64,000 nucleotides of DNA from Alitibacter langaaensis DSM 22999 (GCF_003096995.1 NZ_QENU01000006.1:1-64000); one strand, 5' to 3'. Shown: positions 18,954-27,116, counted from the first letter of the stretch. Notes: generated by a model not told the origin, from the sequence alone. Numbers and translations are program-made.

Positions 18954-20690
18954 TTATTTTACTTCTGCGCTACGTTTCAAGCCATATCCTACAGCAAAGA
19001 TCGCTAATGAACAGCATGCAAATAATACTCTTCCCCATAATGGATTTGGAATTAATATCATCAGGAATAAACCACCAGACATGACTGTAACCAATGTACC
19101 TAATTTTTTACGTTGCAAGCGATCAATCTCATCTTGACCTTCCTCAGCAACACATTCTGTATCTACATCATTAAAGAATTCAATACGTCTTTCTTTATTG
19201 CCATCTTTTTCTTCATTATAGAAAAGTGTGGTTAAGCAGAAGAAACCTGCTGTAAAGATTAAATGTGCAGCGATGGTAATAATCACTTTTAATTCTGAAA
19301 GTTCACGTTTGGTTAAATCATCCACGCCAAACCAACTTGCAACATATTCTGGCGTAAATACTTTTACTACAGACCACGAAACAAACATACCAAATAATAC
19401 CGTTGCCCAAGGCGCCCATTTAGGCGTTTTACGGATAATAATTGCTAAGAATAGTGGTACTAAAATTGGCGATTGCAATAATGTTGCGACTTGCATCATT
19501 AAATCAAATAAACTTAGATGTTTTAATGAGTTAAAGAATTGTGCCATTAAAATGACAAGGAAACCATTGACAACGCAAACGATCTGACCAACACGCAATA
19601 ATTCCTTATCATCAGCTTTGTTTTTACGCATAATAGGTGCATAGAAACTACGCACAAATACCCCAGAATTGCGATTTAATGCTGAATCCATAGAAGACAT
19701 TGTTGCGGCAAATAAGCCCGCCATTAATAGTCCAATAGTACCTAATGGCATCACATTTCTAGCAAAAACTAAATATACTGCATCAGATGCTTTTTTGCCT
19801 AATTGTGGATAAAGCGTCGCTGCTTCAGGATAGATAATTGCTGTTACCCAAGGAGGAATAAACCAAATAATTGTACCTATCAGCATTAATACTAAAGCAA
19901 AGATTGCTGCTTTACTTGCATTTTTAGAATCTTTCGCATTTAAAAAGCGATAAGAATCTTGCATGTTATTAATACTTTGTAATTGTTTTACTATAAAGAA
20001 TAGGAATGTACAGACTAAGATCAATGGATAATTCATATCAGGGCCTGATACAAATCCACCAGGGAAGCGAGAAATAATTTCACCAGGTCCACCAATGACA
20101 ACTAAACCCACAACAGCACAAGCCACAGAAATGACGGCTACAACTAACATCTGTACAAAATCTGATGCTACAACCCCCCAAGCGCCACTTAATAATGAAA
20201 TTAATAATACGGCAATACCAGTAACATAGATTGTCATAGTGATATCCGCCTCAAACACAGCTGAGGCAAAGACAGATAAACCATTTAGCCAAACACCTGC
20301 ATTAATCACACTAAGTGGGATAATAATCCAAGTAAAAAATTGTTCATTAGCTCTACCAAATCGACGACCCACTGCTTCAGTTGGCGTATCTACTCGCATT
20401 TGTCTAAAGCGTTTTGCAAAATACCAGTAAGCTGCAAGATATGCCACCATGTTACCAACAAATACAGCAATAACAGATAAGCCATCCGTAAATGCTTTAC
20501 CCGCGGCCCCTGTGAAAGTCCAAGCCGAGAATTGTGTCATAAATGCAGTACCGCCAACCATCCACCAAAGCATTTTACCGCCACCGCGGAAGTAGTCACT
20601 GGTACTATTACTTGCCATTTTTTTAAACAATAGACTGATCGCTACAATTACGCAAAAATAGCCAGCCATAACTAAATAATCAACATTCAT
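18954..20690 (-). CDS. Sodium:solute symporter (SSS family), probable oligogalacturonide importer
   Basis: This 578-residue inner-membrane protein has about 14 hydrophobic segments and the SSS family pattern, including FRGGGKMLWWMVGGTAFMTQFSAWTFTG (about residues 32-60) and GLLMAGLFAATMSSMDSALNRNSG. A hydrophilic stretch rich in Asp and Glu (about 480-545) precedes the last two helices. The start MNVDYLVMAGYF at 20690 follows GGAGAAAAAAC. It sits between an exported pectate lyase and a cytoplasmic oligogalacturonate lyase with its own KdgR-like box, so import of unsaturated digalacturonate or galacturonate is inferred. Substrate is not shown by sequence. Confidence 0.85.
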   Translation of the reverse strand: MNVDYLVMAGYFCVIVAISLLFKKMASNSTSDYFRGGGKMLWWMVGGTAFMTQFSAWTFTGAAGKAFTDGLSVIAVFVGNMVAYLAAYWYFAKRFRQMRVDTPTEAVGRRFGRANEQFFTWIIIPLSVINAGVWLNGLSVFASAVFEADITMTIYVTGIAVLLISLLSGAWGVVASDFVQMLVVAVISVACAVVGLVVIGGPGEIISRFPGGFVSGPDMNYPLILVCTFLFFIVKQLQSINNMQDSYRFLNAKDSKNASKAAIFALVLMLIGTIIWFIPPWVTAIIYPEAATLYPQLGKKASDAVYLVFARNVMPLGTIGLLMAGLFAATMSSMDSALNRNSGVFVRSFYAPIMRKNKADDKELLRVGQIVCVVNGFLVILMAQFFNSLKHLSLFDLMMQVATLLQSPILVPLFLAIIIRKTPKWAPWATVLFGMFVSWSVVKVFTPEYVASWFGVDDLTKRELSELKVIITIAAHLIFTAGFFCLTTLFYNEEKDGNKERRIEFFNDVDTECVAEEGQDEIDRLQRKKLGTLVTVMSGGLFLMILIPNPLWGRVLFACCSLAIFAVGYGLKRSAEVK

Positions 20691-20770
20691 AGTTTTTTCT
20701 CCAACAAGTTTTGCCATTGAAGTGCAATCTACCACATTGGAACACAAAAAAATGTGATCAATGTCAACTA

Positions 20771-20786
20771 TTTGAAACATCGTTTT
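20771..20786 (-). promoter_or_regulatory. Candidate KdgR operator upstream of the symporter gene
   Basis: TTTGAAACATCGTTTT matches the KdgR consensus AATRAAAYRNYRTTTY in 14 of 16 positions. It lies about 80 bp upstream of the symporter start, giving this gene a possible promoter of its own besides read-through from the PL9 gene. Confidence 0.65.
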
Positions 20787-20854
20787 ATTTTTATAAACTT
20801 ATTGTTTTGTATTTACATCATTATAGTTAAGTTTTAGACATATAGTTTAAAAAT

Positions 20855-20882
20855 AAAAACAGCACGCAATGTGCCGTTTTTA
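20855..20882 (-). terminator. Terminator after the PL9 lyase gene
   Basis: On the minus strand, a GC-rich stem GGCAC/GTGCT-type hairpin is bracketed by AAAAAC and GTTTTT, immediately downstream of the lyase stop codon. The flanking A and T runs make it usable in both directions. Confidence 0.75.
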
Positions 20883-20903
20883 CTTAGTAATATTGACCTT
20901 TAA

Positions 20904-23117
20904 TTAATGTAATAATGCTTGGATTTCTTTTACTTCTTTTAAGCCATCATTGGTTTCATAAAATGAGATATTACTTAATTTATACAATTTTTGCAGTGTT
21001 TCAGAATCTATTTTTGTGAGTTCTGGCGCCATTAAGAATTGATTGTCTTTTAGTTCACTGCCATTTACAACATCTATATATTTACTCTCTTGATAAAAGC
21101 GATAAGAGCGGTTATTAGTAAATACACCTTGTTTTGGTCCATTTTCATATGGGCTTTTTCTAAATAGGAAATTGAAGCGTTTATTATCAATCGCGACATT
21201 ATTATCAACAGTAAATGAACCTGGATTAAAGTTATCAGTAAACCCATCCATGTTATTTCTAAAAGCGAGATTATTTCTAATAATATGATTTACAGGTAAT
21301 CCTTCTCCGCCTAATTTAAAACCATTACCAATGGAAGCGCTCTTACTTTTCATCGTTAATGTTTGACCATTCATAAATGCAATGGAATCAGTAATTGTGA
21401 CGACACCGTTTGGACCATCTTCTACTTTATTGAATAAATCCCAACCATCATCAACATTATGGTGTGAAATGCAACGGATAAATGTGTTCCCTTCACCAAT
21501 CCGCATTTTAGCTGCAAATCCATCAGCATTAATCTGAGAATCATCCATATTATTAAAACTAATACTATCAGTAACTACATTATAGCTTGCCCATAACGGT
21601 CTACCAATTTTCTCTGGTGAAGTAATTTGAAAGCCTGTGTCTGGTGCGTCATGTGTAATAATATTGCGCAGGTTATTATGGCTACCTTGAACAATTAAAC
21701 TAGCTCCAGCTACTTCAAGATTTTCAATATTCCAGAAACTTGCTTTATGAAGTAGTTCACCGACAAATTTTACTTGTCCATCTATACCTTTTAGAGTTTT
21801 AAGTGCGGATTTTAAACCACTATTTTCTGAAGTAATTGTTGTAGGTGGATATTCTCCTGCTTGTAACTGAATAGTTCCACCAGGAGGCAACAATTCAAGT
21901 GCGGTTGATAAATTTAATGGTTTTTCTATTGAGCCATCACCAACAGTTGTGCCATTAGGTGCAACATACACGAGCATAGGGTCTTTCAATGTATGTTTTT
22001 CAATAATAATCTGTTTAGAAAAGTGGTTATCTTTAAGTTCAACACTAGGAATAAATTGTATAGATAATTCAGTTTTATCCTTATCTAGTTTTATTTTATG
22101 TGAAACATATTCACCAGCTTTTGTTAGTGGAGATTTAAAGATTTGCTTGCTTTCTTTTGATAGTATGTAATATCCATCATAATTTGAACGAGCCTGAAAT
22201 ACATAGTCATTACTGACTGTTTTATTATTTGATTCTAAGTTGACAACTAAAGGTAATGCTTTAGTAACAAATTTTGCTGGATTCACTTTCTTACCATCTG
22301 TCAATTTTAGATCAACATTCTCAACTGTCATTTTGGCATTACGAGAGGCAAAAAAGCCTAGATATTGTTTTTGAGCATCTTGATTTGCCAAAATACCAGT
22401 ATCAACTTTATCTAACACTTTTTTATATGTTTTACCGTCTTGAGTATAAGCAGCGACAAAACCTTGATCATTTTTCTCTAGTATCAATCTTAATACTTTA
22501 TCTTTGAATTCAACGCCTTCTACATAATCTTTTCTGGTTAATTTATTGCCAGCGGTTCCCCAGGGATCATTGATACCTTCACGATAAGAAGCATTAATAT
22601 TAACTTTCCCATTATGCTCCCTTGCATTGACACGTAGTAAATTCATCACCATATTAGATGCGGCTGGAAACTCTTCATAACCAACAGGTTGAGGTTCTGC
22701 TCGAGGTTTTCCAATAATATCGCGAACCATAATGCCAACACCTTCTTGTCTGTTTGGCTTCGCTCCCGTTTCAGGACCTAATTGTTCTAAATGAATATCC
22801 GCAGAAATCACAAAATTAGTATCAATTGGTAATTCTGTATAATAATAAGTTAACCCTTCATGAGAATTAGCTAATTTCCCACCACGACTTTCAATTGTAA
22901 ATTTCGGTGCTATAGCTCCCTCTTTTATAGGTTTGCCATCAACAGTTGTATGATTTATCCCAACTTTTTCAGGTAGAATTGTTGAACCAAAATTAAGATC
23001 TGTGGATTGACCAAAAGCAATGCTCTTCCATGTGAGAGTGCTAGGCTCAACAGATGCCATACTTGAAGTTGAAAATAACGCACAACAAAAAATTGATGTT
23101 AATGTTTTTTTAGTCAT
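20904..23117 (-). CDS. Exported pectate lyase, PL9 family (PelX-like exopolygalacturonate lyase)
   Basis: This 737-residue protein has a Sec signal peptide (about 1-22, MTKKTLTSIFCCALFSTSSMA), a jelly-roll-like N-terminal region (about 25-280), a linker domain, and a right-handed beta-helix from about 390. PL9 catalytic and calcium residues can be placed: Asp532, Asp556, Asp557 and Asp560 (VDDGWDLF) and Lys601 (NGFKLGG), with Asp spacing identical to that in Dickeya Pel9A as I recall it. Layout and length resemble Dickeya PelX, a periplasmic exo-lyase that releases unsaturated digalacturonate. The ATG at 23117 has AAGGAG. One exact USS lies at 21897-21905. Confidence 0.9.
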   Translation of the reverse strand: MTKKTLTSIFCCALFSTSSMASVEPSTLTWKSIAFGQSTDLNFGSTILPEKVGINHTTVDGKPIKEGAIAPKFTIESRGGKLANSHEGLTYYYTELPIDTNFVISADIHLEQLGPETGAKPNRQEGVGIMVRDIIGKPRAEPQPVGYEEFPAASNMVMNLLRVNAREHNGKVNINASYREGINDPWGTAGNKLTRKDYVEGVEFKDKVLRLILEKNDQGFVAAYTQDGKTYKKVLDKVDTGILANQDAQKQYLGFFASRNAKMTVENVDLKLTDGKKVNPAKFVTKALPLVVNLESNNKTVSNDYVFQARSNYDGYYILSKESKQIFKSPLTKAGEYVSHKIKLDKDKTELSIQFIPSVELKDNHFSKQIIIEKHTLKDPMLVYVAPNGTTVGDGSIEKPLNLSTALELLPPGGTIQLQAGEYPPTTITSENSGLKSALKTLKGIDGQVKFVGELLHKASFWNIENLEVAGASLIVQGSHNNLRNIITHDAPDTGFQITSPEKIGRPLWASYNVVTDSISFNNMDDSQINADGFAAKMRIGEGNTFIRCISHHNVDDGWDLFNKVEDGPNGVVTITDSIAFMNGQTLTMKSKSASIGNGFKLGGEGLPVNHIIRNNLAFRNNMDGFTDNFNPGSFTVDNNVAIDNKRFNFLFRKSPYENGPKQGVFTNNRSYRFYQESKYIDVVNGSELKDNQFLMAPELTKIDSETLQKLYKLSNISFYETNDGLKEVKEIQALLH

Positions 23118-23182
23118 AATCACTCCTTATAATTTGGATATACTCATATAATTGGCGCAATGTACCATAAAATTATTCATTA

Positions 23183-23204
23183 TTTTGAGATCTATGTCTC
23201 AAAA
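23183..23204 (-). promoter_or_regulatory. Inverted repeat next to the KdgR box of the PL9 gene
   Basis: TTTTGAGA-N6-TCTCAAAA is a perfect 8-bp dyad with the same 6-bp spacing as a CRP site (TGTGA-N6-TCACA) but with TGAGA/TCTCA arms. It abuts the KdgR box. It may be a weak CRP site or an operator for another regulator. Confidence 0.5.
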
Positions 23205-23219
23205 ATAAAACATTGTTTT
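23204..23219 (-). promoter_or_regulatory. KdgR operator upstream of the PL9 gene
   Basis: AATAAAACATTGTTTT matches the KdgR consensus AATRAAAYRNYRTTTY at all 16 positions. It lies about 90 bp upstream of the lyase start codon, where it could block the promoter until a pathway intermediate (KDG in Dickeya) releases the repressor. Confidence 0.82.
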
Positions 23220-23240
23220 GAATTTGCATTCACGAAAATA

Positions 23241-23266
23241 AAAAGGCAATATGAACTATTGCCTTT
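23241..23266. terminator. Terminator after kdgF
   Basis: AAAAGGCAAT (23241-23250) pairs with ATTGCCTTTT (23257-23266). It lies about 50 bp past the kdgF stop and ends the kduD-kdgK-eda-kdgF operon before the PL9 promoter region. Confidence 0.82.
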
Positions 23267-23315
23267 TGAGGAGTTAAATATTATGAAAAAGTTAGTAAAG
23301 AAAATACGTTAAATT

Positions 23316-23639
23316 CTATTTAAGAAAATCTTTTCTCATCGGTGTAAAAGTATCTAATAACACGCCCTTTTCTAAACAAGTACATCCATGCATAACATTA
23401 GGCTGTTTATATAAAACATCGCCAGCTTTTACAATTTTAGTTTCATCACCAATTGTAAATTCAAAACTGCCAGATAATACATAAGTCAGCTGTTCATGTG
23501 GATGGCTATGTAATGTACCTACTGCGTTTTTCTCAAAATGTACTTCAACAGACATTATATTTTCACTATAGGCAAGAATCTTACGTTGAATACCATTACC
23601 CAAATCTTCTAATGGAATATCTTGATTATATACAAACAT
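23316..23639 (-). CDS. kdgF: Uronate-linearising cupin protein KdgF
   Basis: This 107-residue single-domain cupin carries the metal-binding motif HSHPHEQ at residues 44-50 and a later His84 (PNVMHG). KdgF speeds the conversion of 4,5-unsaturated monouronate to the linear ketone 4-deoxy-5-keto-uronate, a step that Ogl products need. It starts 9 bp after the eda stop, so it is the last gene of the kduD-kdgK-eda-kdgF operon. Other small cupins look similar, but length, motif and neighbourhood support KdgF. Confidence 0.87.
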   Translation of the reverse strand: MFVYNQDIPLEDLGNGIQRKILAYSENIMSVEVHFEKNAVGTLHSHPHEQLTYVLSGSFEFTIGDETKIVKAGDVLYKQPNVMHGCTCLEKGVLLDTFTPMRKDFLK

Positions 23640-23648
23640 AGCTTTTTC

Positions 23649-24287
23649 CTATTTGACTAAATCAAGCACTTCACGAACTAGGCGACCGATTTCATCCCAG
23701 TTTTGGTTAGAAATCAGCGATTTTTCCACAAACCATGAACCGCCACAGGCAATCACATTAGGGATAGCTAAGTAATCTTTAATATTAGCAGGTGAAATAC
23801 CACCTGTAGGCATAATTTCTAATTGAGAATAAGGGCCTAGTAACGCTTTAATCATTTTAACGCCACCTGACGCTTCAGCTGGGAAGAATTTTACTGCGGT
23901 GATTCCCATTTCTAATGCGGCTTCAATTGACATTGGGTTATTAATACCCGGTGTGACAGGAATTCCAAGTTGTTGACATAAACGAACGATATTTGGGTTA
24001 AATCCAGGGGTAACAATGCAATCGGCGCCTGCTTGTTTTGCTCTCACTACTTGTTCTGGCGTTAATACTGTACCTGCTGCAATGAGAATTTCAGGATTAT
24101 GTTGGCGCAATAATCGAATAGCTTCTTCTGCGGCTTCTGAGCGGAAAGTGATTTCAACAACAGGTAAGCCGTTTTCGCTTAATGTTTTTGCTAAAGGCAA
24201 AATATCGTCTGCACGATCTAAAGCGATAACAGGAACAACTTTTAACGCTCTTAATTTTTCAACAATTTGTGCTGTAGTATATTTCAT
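23649..24287 (-). CDS. eda: 2-dehydro-3-deoxy-phosphogluconate (KDPG) aldolase
   Basis: Eda splits KDPG to pyruvate and glyceraldehyde 3-phosphate, the last step of the pathway here. The 212 residues contain Glu45 (VVEITFRS) and the Schiff-base Lys133 (AVKFFPAEASGG), both at the family positions, and the phosphate-binding PTGGIS. It lies 9 bp downstream of kdgK and 9 bp upstream of kdgF, so it is operon-coupled. A genome-wide second eda for the Entner-Doudoroff route could exist elsewhere. Confidence 0.95.
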   Translation of the reverse strand: MKYTTAQIVEKLRALKVVPVIALDRADDILPLAKTLSENGLPVVEITFRSEAAEEAIRLLRQHNPEILIAAGTVLTPEQVVRAKQAGADCIVTPGFNPNIVRLCQQLGIPVTPGINNPMSIEAALEMGITAVKFFPAEASGGVKMIKALLGPYSQLEIMPTGGISPANIKDYLAIPNVIACGGSWFVEKSLISNQNWDEIGRLVREVLDLVK

Positions 24288-24296
24288 AACTCTTCC

Positions 24297-25235
24297 TTAA
24301 TTAAATTCTTGAACAAGGTGTGATGTGGCAGCTTTATCAATAATCGCACCTTTATGTTGGATAACAATTCCCGCAAGGCGATTCCCTCGTTGGCAACAAG
24401 TTATCAATGATCTATTTTGTAAATAACCATTAAAGAAGCCGGCATTAAATGCATCACCTGCTGAAGTGGTGTCAACGACAGATTCAACAATTTCAGTTGG
24501 CACATTGACAATTTCATCATTATGGCAACAAATTGCGCCATTTTTTCCTGATTTAACGACAATAGTTTCTATATTGTATTGTTTAAGGCGAGAGATTGTT
24601 TGTTGTTCATTTTCATCTTGCCAAACTAATTGTTCGTCATCAAAAGTAACTAAAGCCACGTCAACTAATGGTAACAAGGCTTGGTAACAGTTTTGGGTTT
24701 GTTGAAGATTATCCCATAAGGCTGGTCGATAATTGCTATCAAAGGCGATCTTAACCCCTGCTTTTTTTAAATCTGCTAATTGCTGGATGAATAAAGTGCG
24801 GTCATTTTCTGGCAAAATTGCAAGAGAAATACCACTCAGATAAATTACATCGACAGTAGATAATTGAGCTAATATTTCAGGGTAATTTTGATGTTGTAAT
24901 ACATAACGAGCAGCAGATTGATTTCGCCAATATAGAAAAGTTCTCTCACCAAATTTATCCAATTGGATAAGATATAATCCAGGCTGACGTGCTTTATCAA
25001 ATAATACCCAATCTGTTTTAATTCCGTCATTTTGCCAATGGGCTAACATTCCTTGGCTTAATTTATCTGTGCCGAGCGCTGAAATATAAGAAATTTCTAA
25101 TTGATTACCTTGGCTCACTCTGGCTAAATAAGTTGCTGTGTTTAATGTATCGCCGCCATAAGTTTGATGCATGCTCCCAAAGGGTTCCCCATTGAGTTCA
25201 ATCATGCATTCACCGAAGATTGCTATTTTTTTCAT
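24297..25235 (-). CDS. kdgK: 2-dehydro-3-deoxygluconate (KDG) kinase
   Basis: This 312-residue PfkB-family kinase phosphorylates KDG to KDPG. It begins KKIAIFGECMIELNGEPFGSMHQTYGGDTLNTATYLAR and carries the substrate segment PGLYLIQLDKFGERTFLYWRNQSAAR and the PfkB signature VDTTSAGDAFNAGFF with its catalytic Asp. An exact USS (24794-24802) is within the gene, showing long residence in this lineage or re-entry by transformation. It is separated from kduD by a 60-bp spacer containing a strong stem-loop. Confidence 0.93.
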   Translation of the reverse strand: MKKIAIFGECMIELNGEPFGSMHQTYGGDTLNTATYLARVSQGNQLEISYISALGTDKLSQGMLAHWQNDGIKTDWVLFDKARQPGLYLIQLDKFGERTFLYWRNQSAARYVLQHQNYPEILAQLSTVDVIYLSGISLAILPENDRTLFIQQLADLKKAGVKIAFDSNYRPALWDNLQQTQNCYQALLPLVDVALVTFDDEQLVWQDENEQQTISRLKQYNIETIVVKSGKNGAICCHNDEIVNVPTEIVESVVDTTSAGDAFNAGFFNGYLQNRSLITCCQRGNRLAGIVIQHKGAIIDKAATSHLVQEFN

Positions 25236-25252
25236 GACTAAAGCCCCAATTT

Positions 25253-25287
25253 AATTAACCCTACTTATCAAGTAAGTAGGGTTAATT
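25253..25287 (-). promoter_or_regulatory. 15-bp perfect stem-loop between kduD and kdgK
   Basis: AATTAACCCTACTTA (25253-25267) pairs with its exact complement (25273-25287) around a 5-nt loop. There is no T-run on the minus strand. It is likely an mRNA processing or stabilising element, or an operator-like dyad, between two cotranscribed genes. Confidence 0.55.
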
Positions 25288-25295
25288 ATATCGCA

Positions 25296-26051
25296 TTAAC
25301 GTGCTAACCAACCACCATCAACAGCGATTGTGTAACCATTCACATAATCACCCGCAGTTGAAGCTAAGAATACACAAGGACCTGCTAAATCATTTGGTGT
25401 ACCCCAACGTCCAGCTGGAATACGCTCTAAGATTTCTTTATTACGAGATTCATCTGCGCGCAATGCAGCAGTATTATCTGTTGCCATATATCCTGGTGCA
25501 ATCGCGTTGACATTAATATTATATTTTGCCCATTCATTCGCCATGGCTCGTGTAATACCCATTACCGCACTTTTTGATGCCGTATATGATGGAACGCGAA
25601 TACCACCTTGGAAAGAAAGCATTGACGCAACATTAATGATTTTACCGCCATTGCCTTGCGCAATGAATTTTTTCGCGACTAATTGAGAAAGGAAGAATAC
25701 AGTTTTTAAGTTAATATTAATAACATCATCCCAATCTTGTTCAGAGAAATTAATCGCATCTTCACGGCGAATAATACCTGCATTATTAACAAGAATATCA
25801 ATTTTGCCAAAAACATTAGCTGCTTTTTCAACAAGGTCTTCAAGCCCGTCTTGTTTCATTAAGTTTGCTTCAAGGTTCACAAATTTGCGACCAACCGCTT
25901 CAATTTTAGCTTTGGTTTCTAACGGTTCTACTAAATTAAGACCCACGATGTCACAACCAGCTTCCGCTAAGCCGACAGCCATTCCTTGACCCAAACCTGT
26001 GTTACAACCTGTTACAAGTGCTACTTTTCCAGTTAAATCAAATAAACTCAT
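25296..26051 (-). CDS. kduD: 2-dehydro-3-deoxy-D-gluconate 5-dehydrogenase
   Basis: This 251-residue short-chain dehydrogenase reduces 2,5-diketo-3-deoxygluconate (DKII) to KDG with NAD(P)H. The nucleotide-binding motif TGCNTGLGQG (residues 14-23), NNAG (89-92), and catalytic Ser143, Tyr156 and Lys160 (YTASK) are present. The frame opens at 26096, but MSLFDLTGKVALVTG at 26051, after AGGAGAATTCAC, fits the family. It is the first gene of the kduD-kdgK-eda-kdgF operon. The isomerase KduI, usually adjacent, is not in the window. An exact USS lies at 25564-25572. Confidence 0.93.
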   Translation of the reverse strand: MSLFDLTGKVALVTGCNTGLGQGMAVGLAEAGCDIVGLNLVEPLETKAKIEAVGRKFVNLEANLMKQDGLEDLVEKAANVFGKIDILVNNAGIIRREDAINFSEQDWDDVININLKTVFFLSQLVAKKFIAQGNGGKIINVASMLSFQGGIRVPSYTASKSAVMGITRAMANEWAKYNINVNAIAPGYMATDNTAALRADESRNKEILERIPAGRWGTPNDLAGPCVFLASTAGDYVNGYTIAVDGGWLAR

Positions 26052-26156
26052 GTGAATTCTCCTATAGAATATATGTATTAGAAATGACAAAAACATTATG
26101 CTAATGTTCCTGTTTTAAGCGCATCATACTCCAACAAAAAATACATTGCAATAATT

Positions 26157-26173
26157 ATGAAATAATATTTCAT
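26157..26173. promoter_or_regulatory. KdgR operator in the kduD-kdgR divergent promoter
   Basis: ATGAAATAATATTTCAT is a fully symmetric dyad (TGAAAT-N3-ATTTCA) with the geometry of the classical KdgR box TGAAAC-N3-GTTTCA. It lies about 110 bp from the kduD start and 90 bp from the kdgR start, so one site could control both directions, including autoregulation. Confidence 0.78.
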
Positions 26174-26262
26174 TTTTAAAACGGATATGAGTGAGTTTTA
26201 AAAATTAATCATTTGTGATAGTATGCAACCATTTATGATCTCAACACAAATCGCATATCAAC

Positions 26263-27075
26263 ATGGTACAGAATCCTATGGAAAAAGAAAATCAACCCGA
26301 GGCGGTTTCATCTGTATTAAAGGTTTTTGGTATTATTGAAGCCCTTGCAGAACAAAAAGAAATTGGCATTACGGATCTGGCTCAACGCCTTATGATGTCT
26401 AAAAGCACAACCTATCGTTTTTTACAAACAATGAGAACGCTAGGATTTGTTAAGCAAGAAGATGAAACGGAAAAATACAGCCTTACATTAAAACTCTTTG
26501 AAGTCGGTGCTAAAGCCTTAGAATATGTTGACCTTATTGCTTTGGCGAATCAAGAAATGTCATCTATCTCTAAGCAAACTAATGAAACGCTACATTTAGG
26601 CACCTTAGACGATTCTGAAATTATCTACCTACATAAAATTGACTCAAGCTATAACTTAAGAATGTACTCACGCATTGGGCGTAGAAACCCAATCTACAGT
26701 ACAGCAATTGGCAAAGTATTGTTATCAGGCTTGAGTGAACAAGAAATCACTGCTTTAATGGCGGATGTGACCTTTGTTAAACACACAGACAAAACCTTAG
26801 AAAATACATCTCAGCTCATTCAAGAAGTAGAAAAAGTCCGTCAGCAACATTTTGCTGAAGATAACGAAGAACAAGAGCCGGGTTTACGCTGCATCGCCGC
26901 ACCAATTTACAACCGTTTTGGTCGAATTATTGCCGGCGTGTCTATCTCTATCCCTACCATTCGTTTTGAAGAAAAAAAATTGCCTTATTTAGTCAATTTA
27001 TTACAAATTGCAGGCAAAAATATTTCAGAGCAATTAGGGTATCATGACTATCCAGCGCCTATTTCAATAGAATAG
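26263..27075 (+). CDS. kdgR: IclR-family repressor KdgR
   Basis: This 270-residue regulator has the N-terminal winged helix (about 16-75, recognition region LAQRLMMSKSTTYRFLQTM) and the IclR effector domain (about 90-265), with the family segments SAIGKVLL-type YSTAIGKVLLSG and EEQEPGLRCIAAPIYNRFG. KdgR of enterobacteria represses pectin catabolism and is released by KDG. Divergence from kduD, and KdgR-like boxes at this and two further promoters, support the assignment. Starts at 26263 or 26278 are possible. It is followed by a terminator, not by the PL8 gene as an operon partner. Confidence 0.9.
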   Translation: MVQNPMEKENQPEAVSSVLKVFGIIEALAEQKEIGITDLAQRLMMSKSTTYRFLQTMRTLGFVKQEDETEKYSLTLKLFEVGAKALEYVDLIALANQEMSSISKQTNETLHLGTLDDSEIIYLHKIDSSYNLRMYSRIGRRNPIYSTAIGKVLLSGLSEQEITALMADVTFVKHTDKTLENTSQLIQEVEKVRQQHFAEDNEEQEPGLRCIAAPIYNRFGRIIAGVSISIPTIRFEEKKLPYLVNLLQIAGKNISEQLGYHDYPAPISIE

Positions 27076-27116
27076 TTTTGTTGATTCATAATAATAGAAA
27101 ACTCAATATTCTCGAT

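Noticed and set aside
23283-23312. Tiny plus-strand frame MKKLVKKIR with a good GAGGAG ribosome binding site after the kdgF terminator
   Set aside because: Nine codons only, no conserved feature, antisense to the kdgF downstream region, and A-rich sequence makes such frames common by chance.
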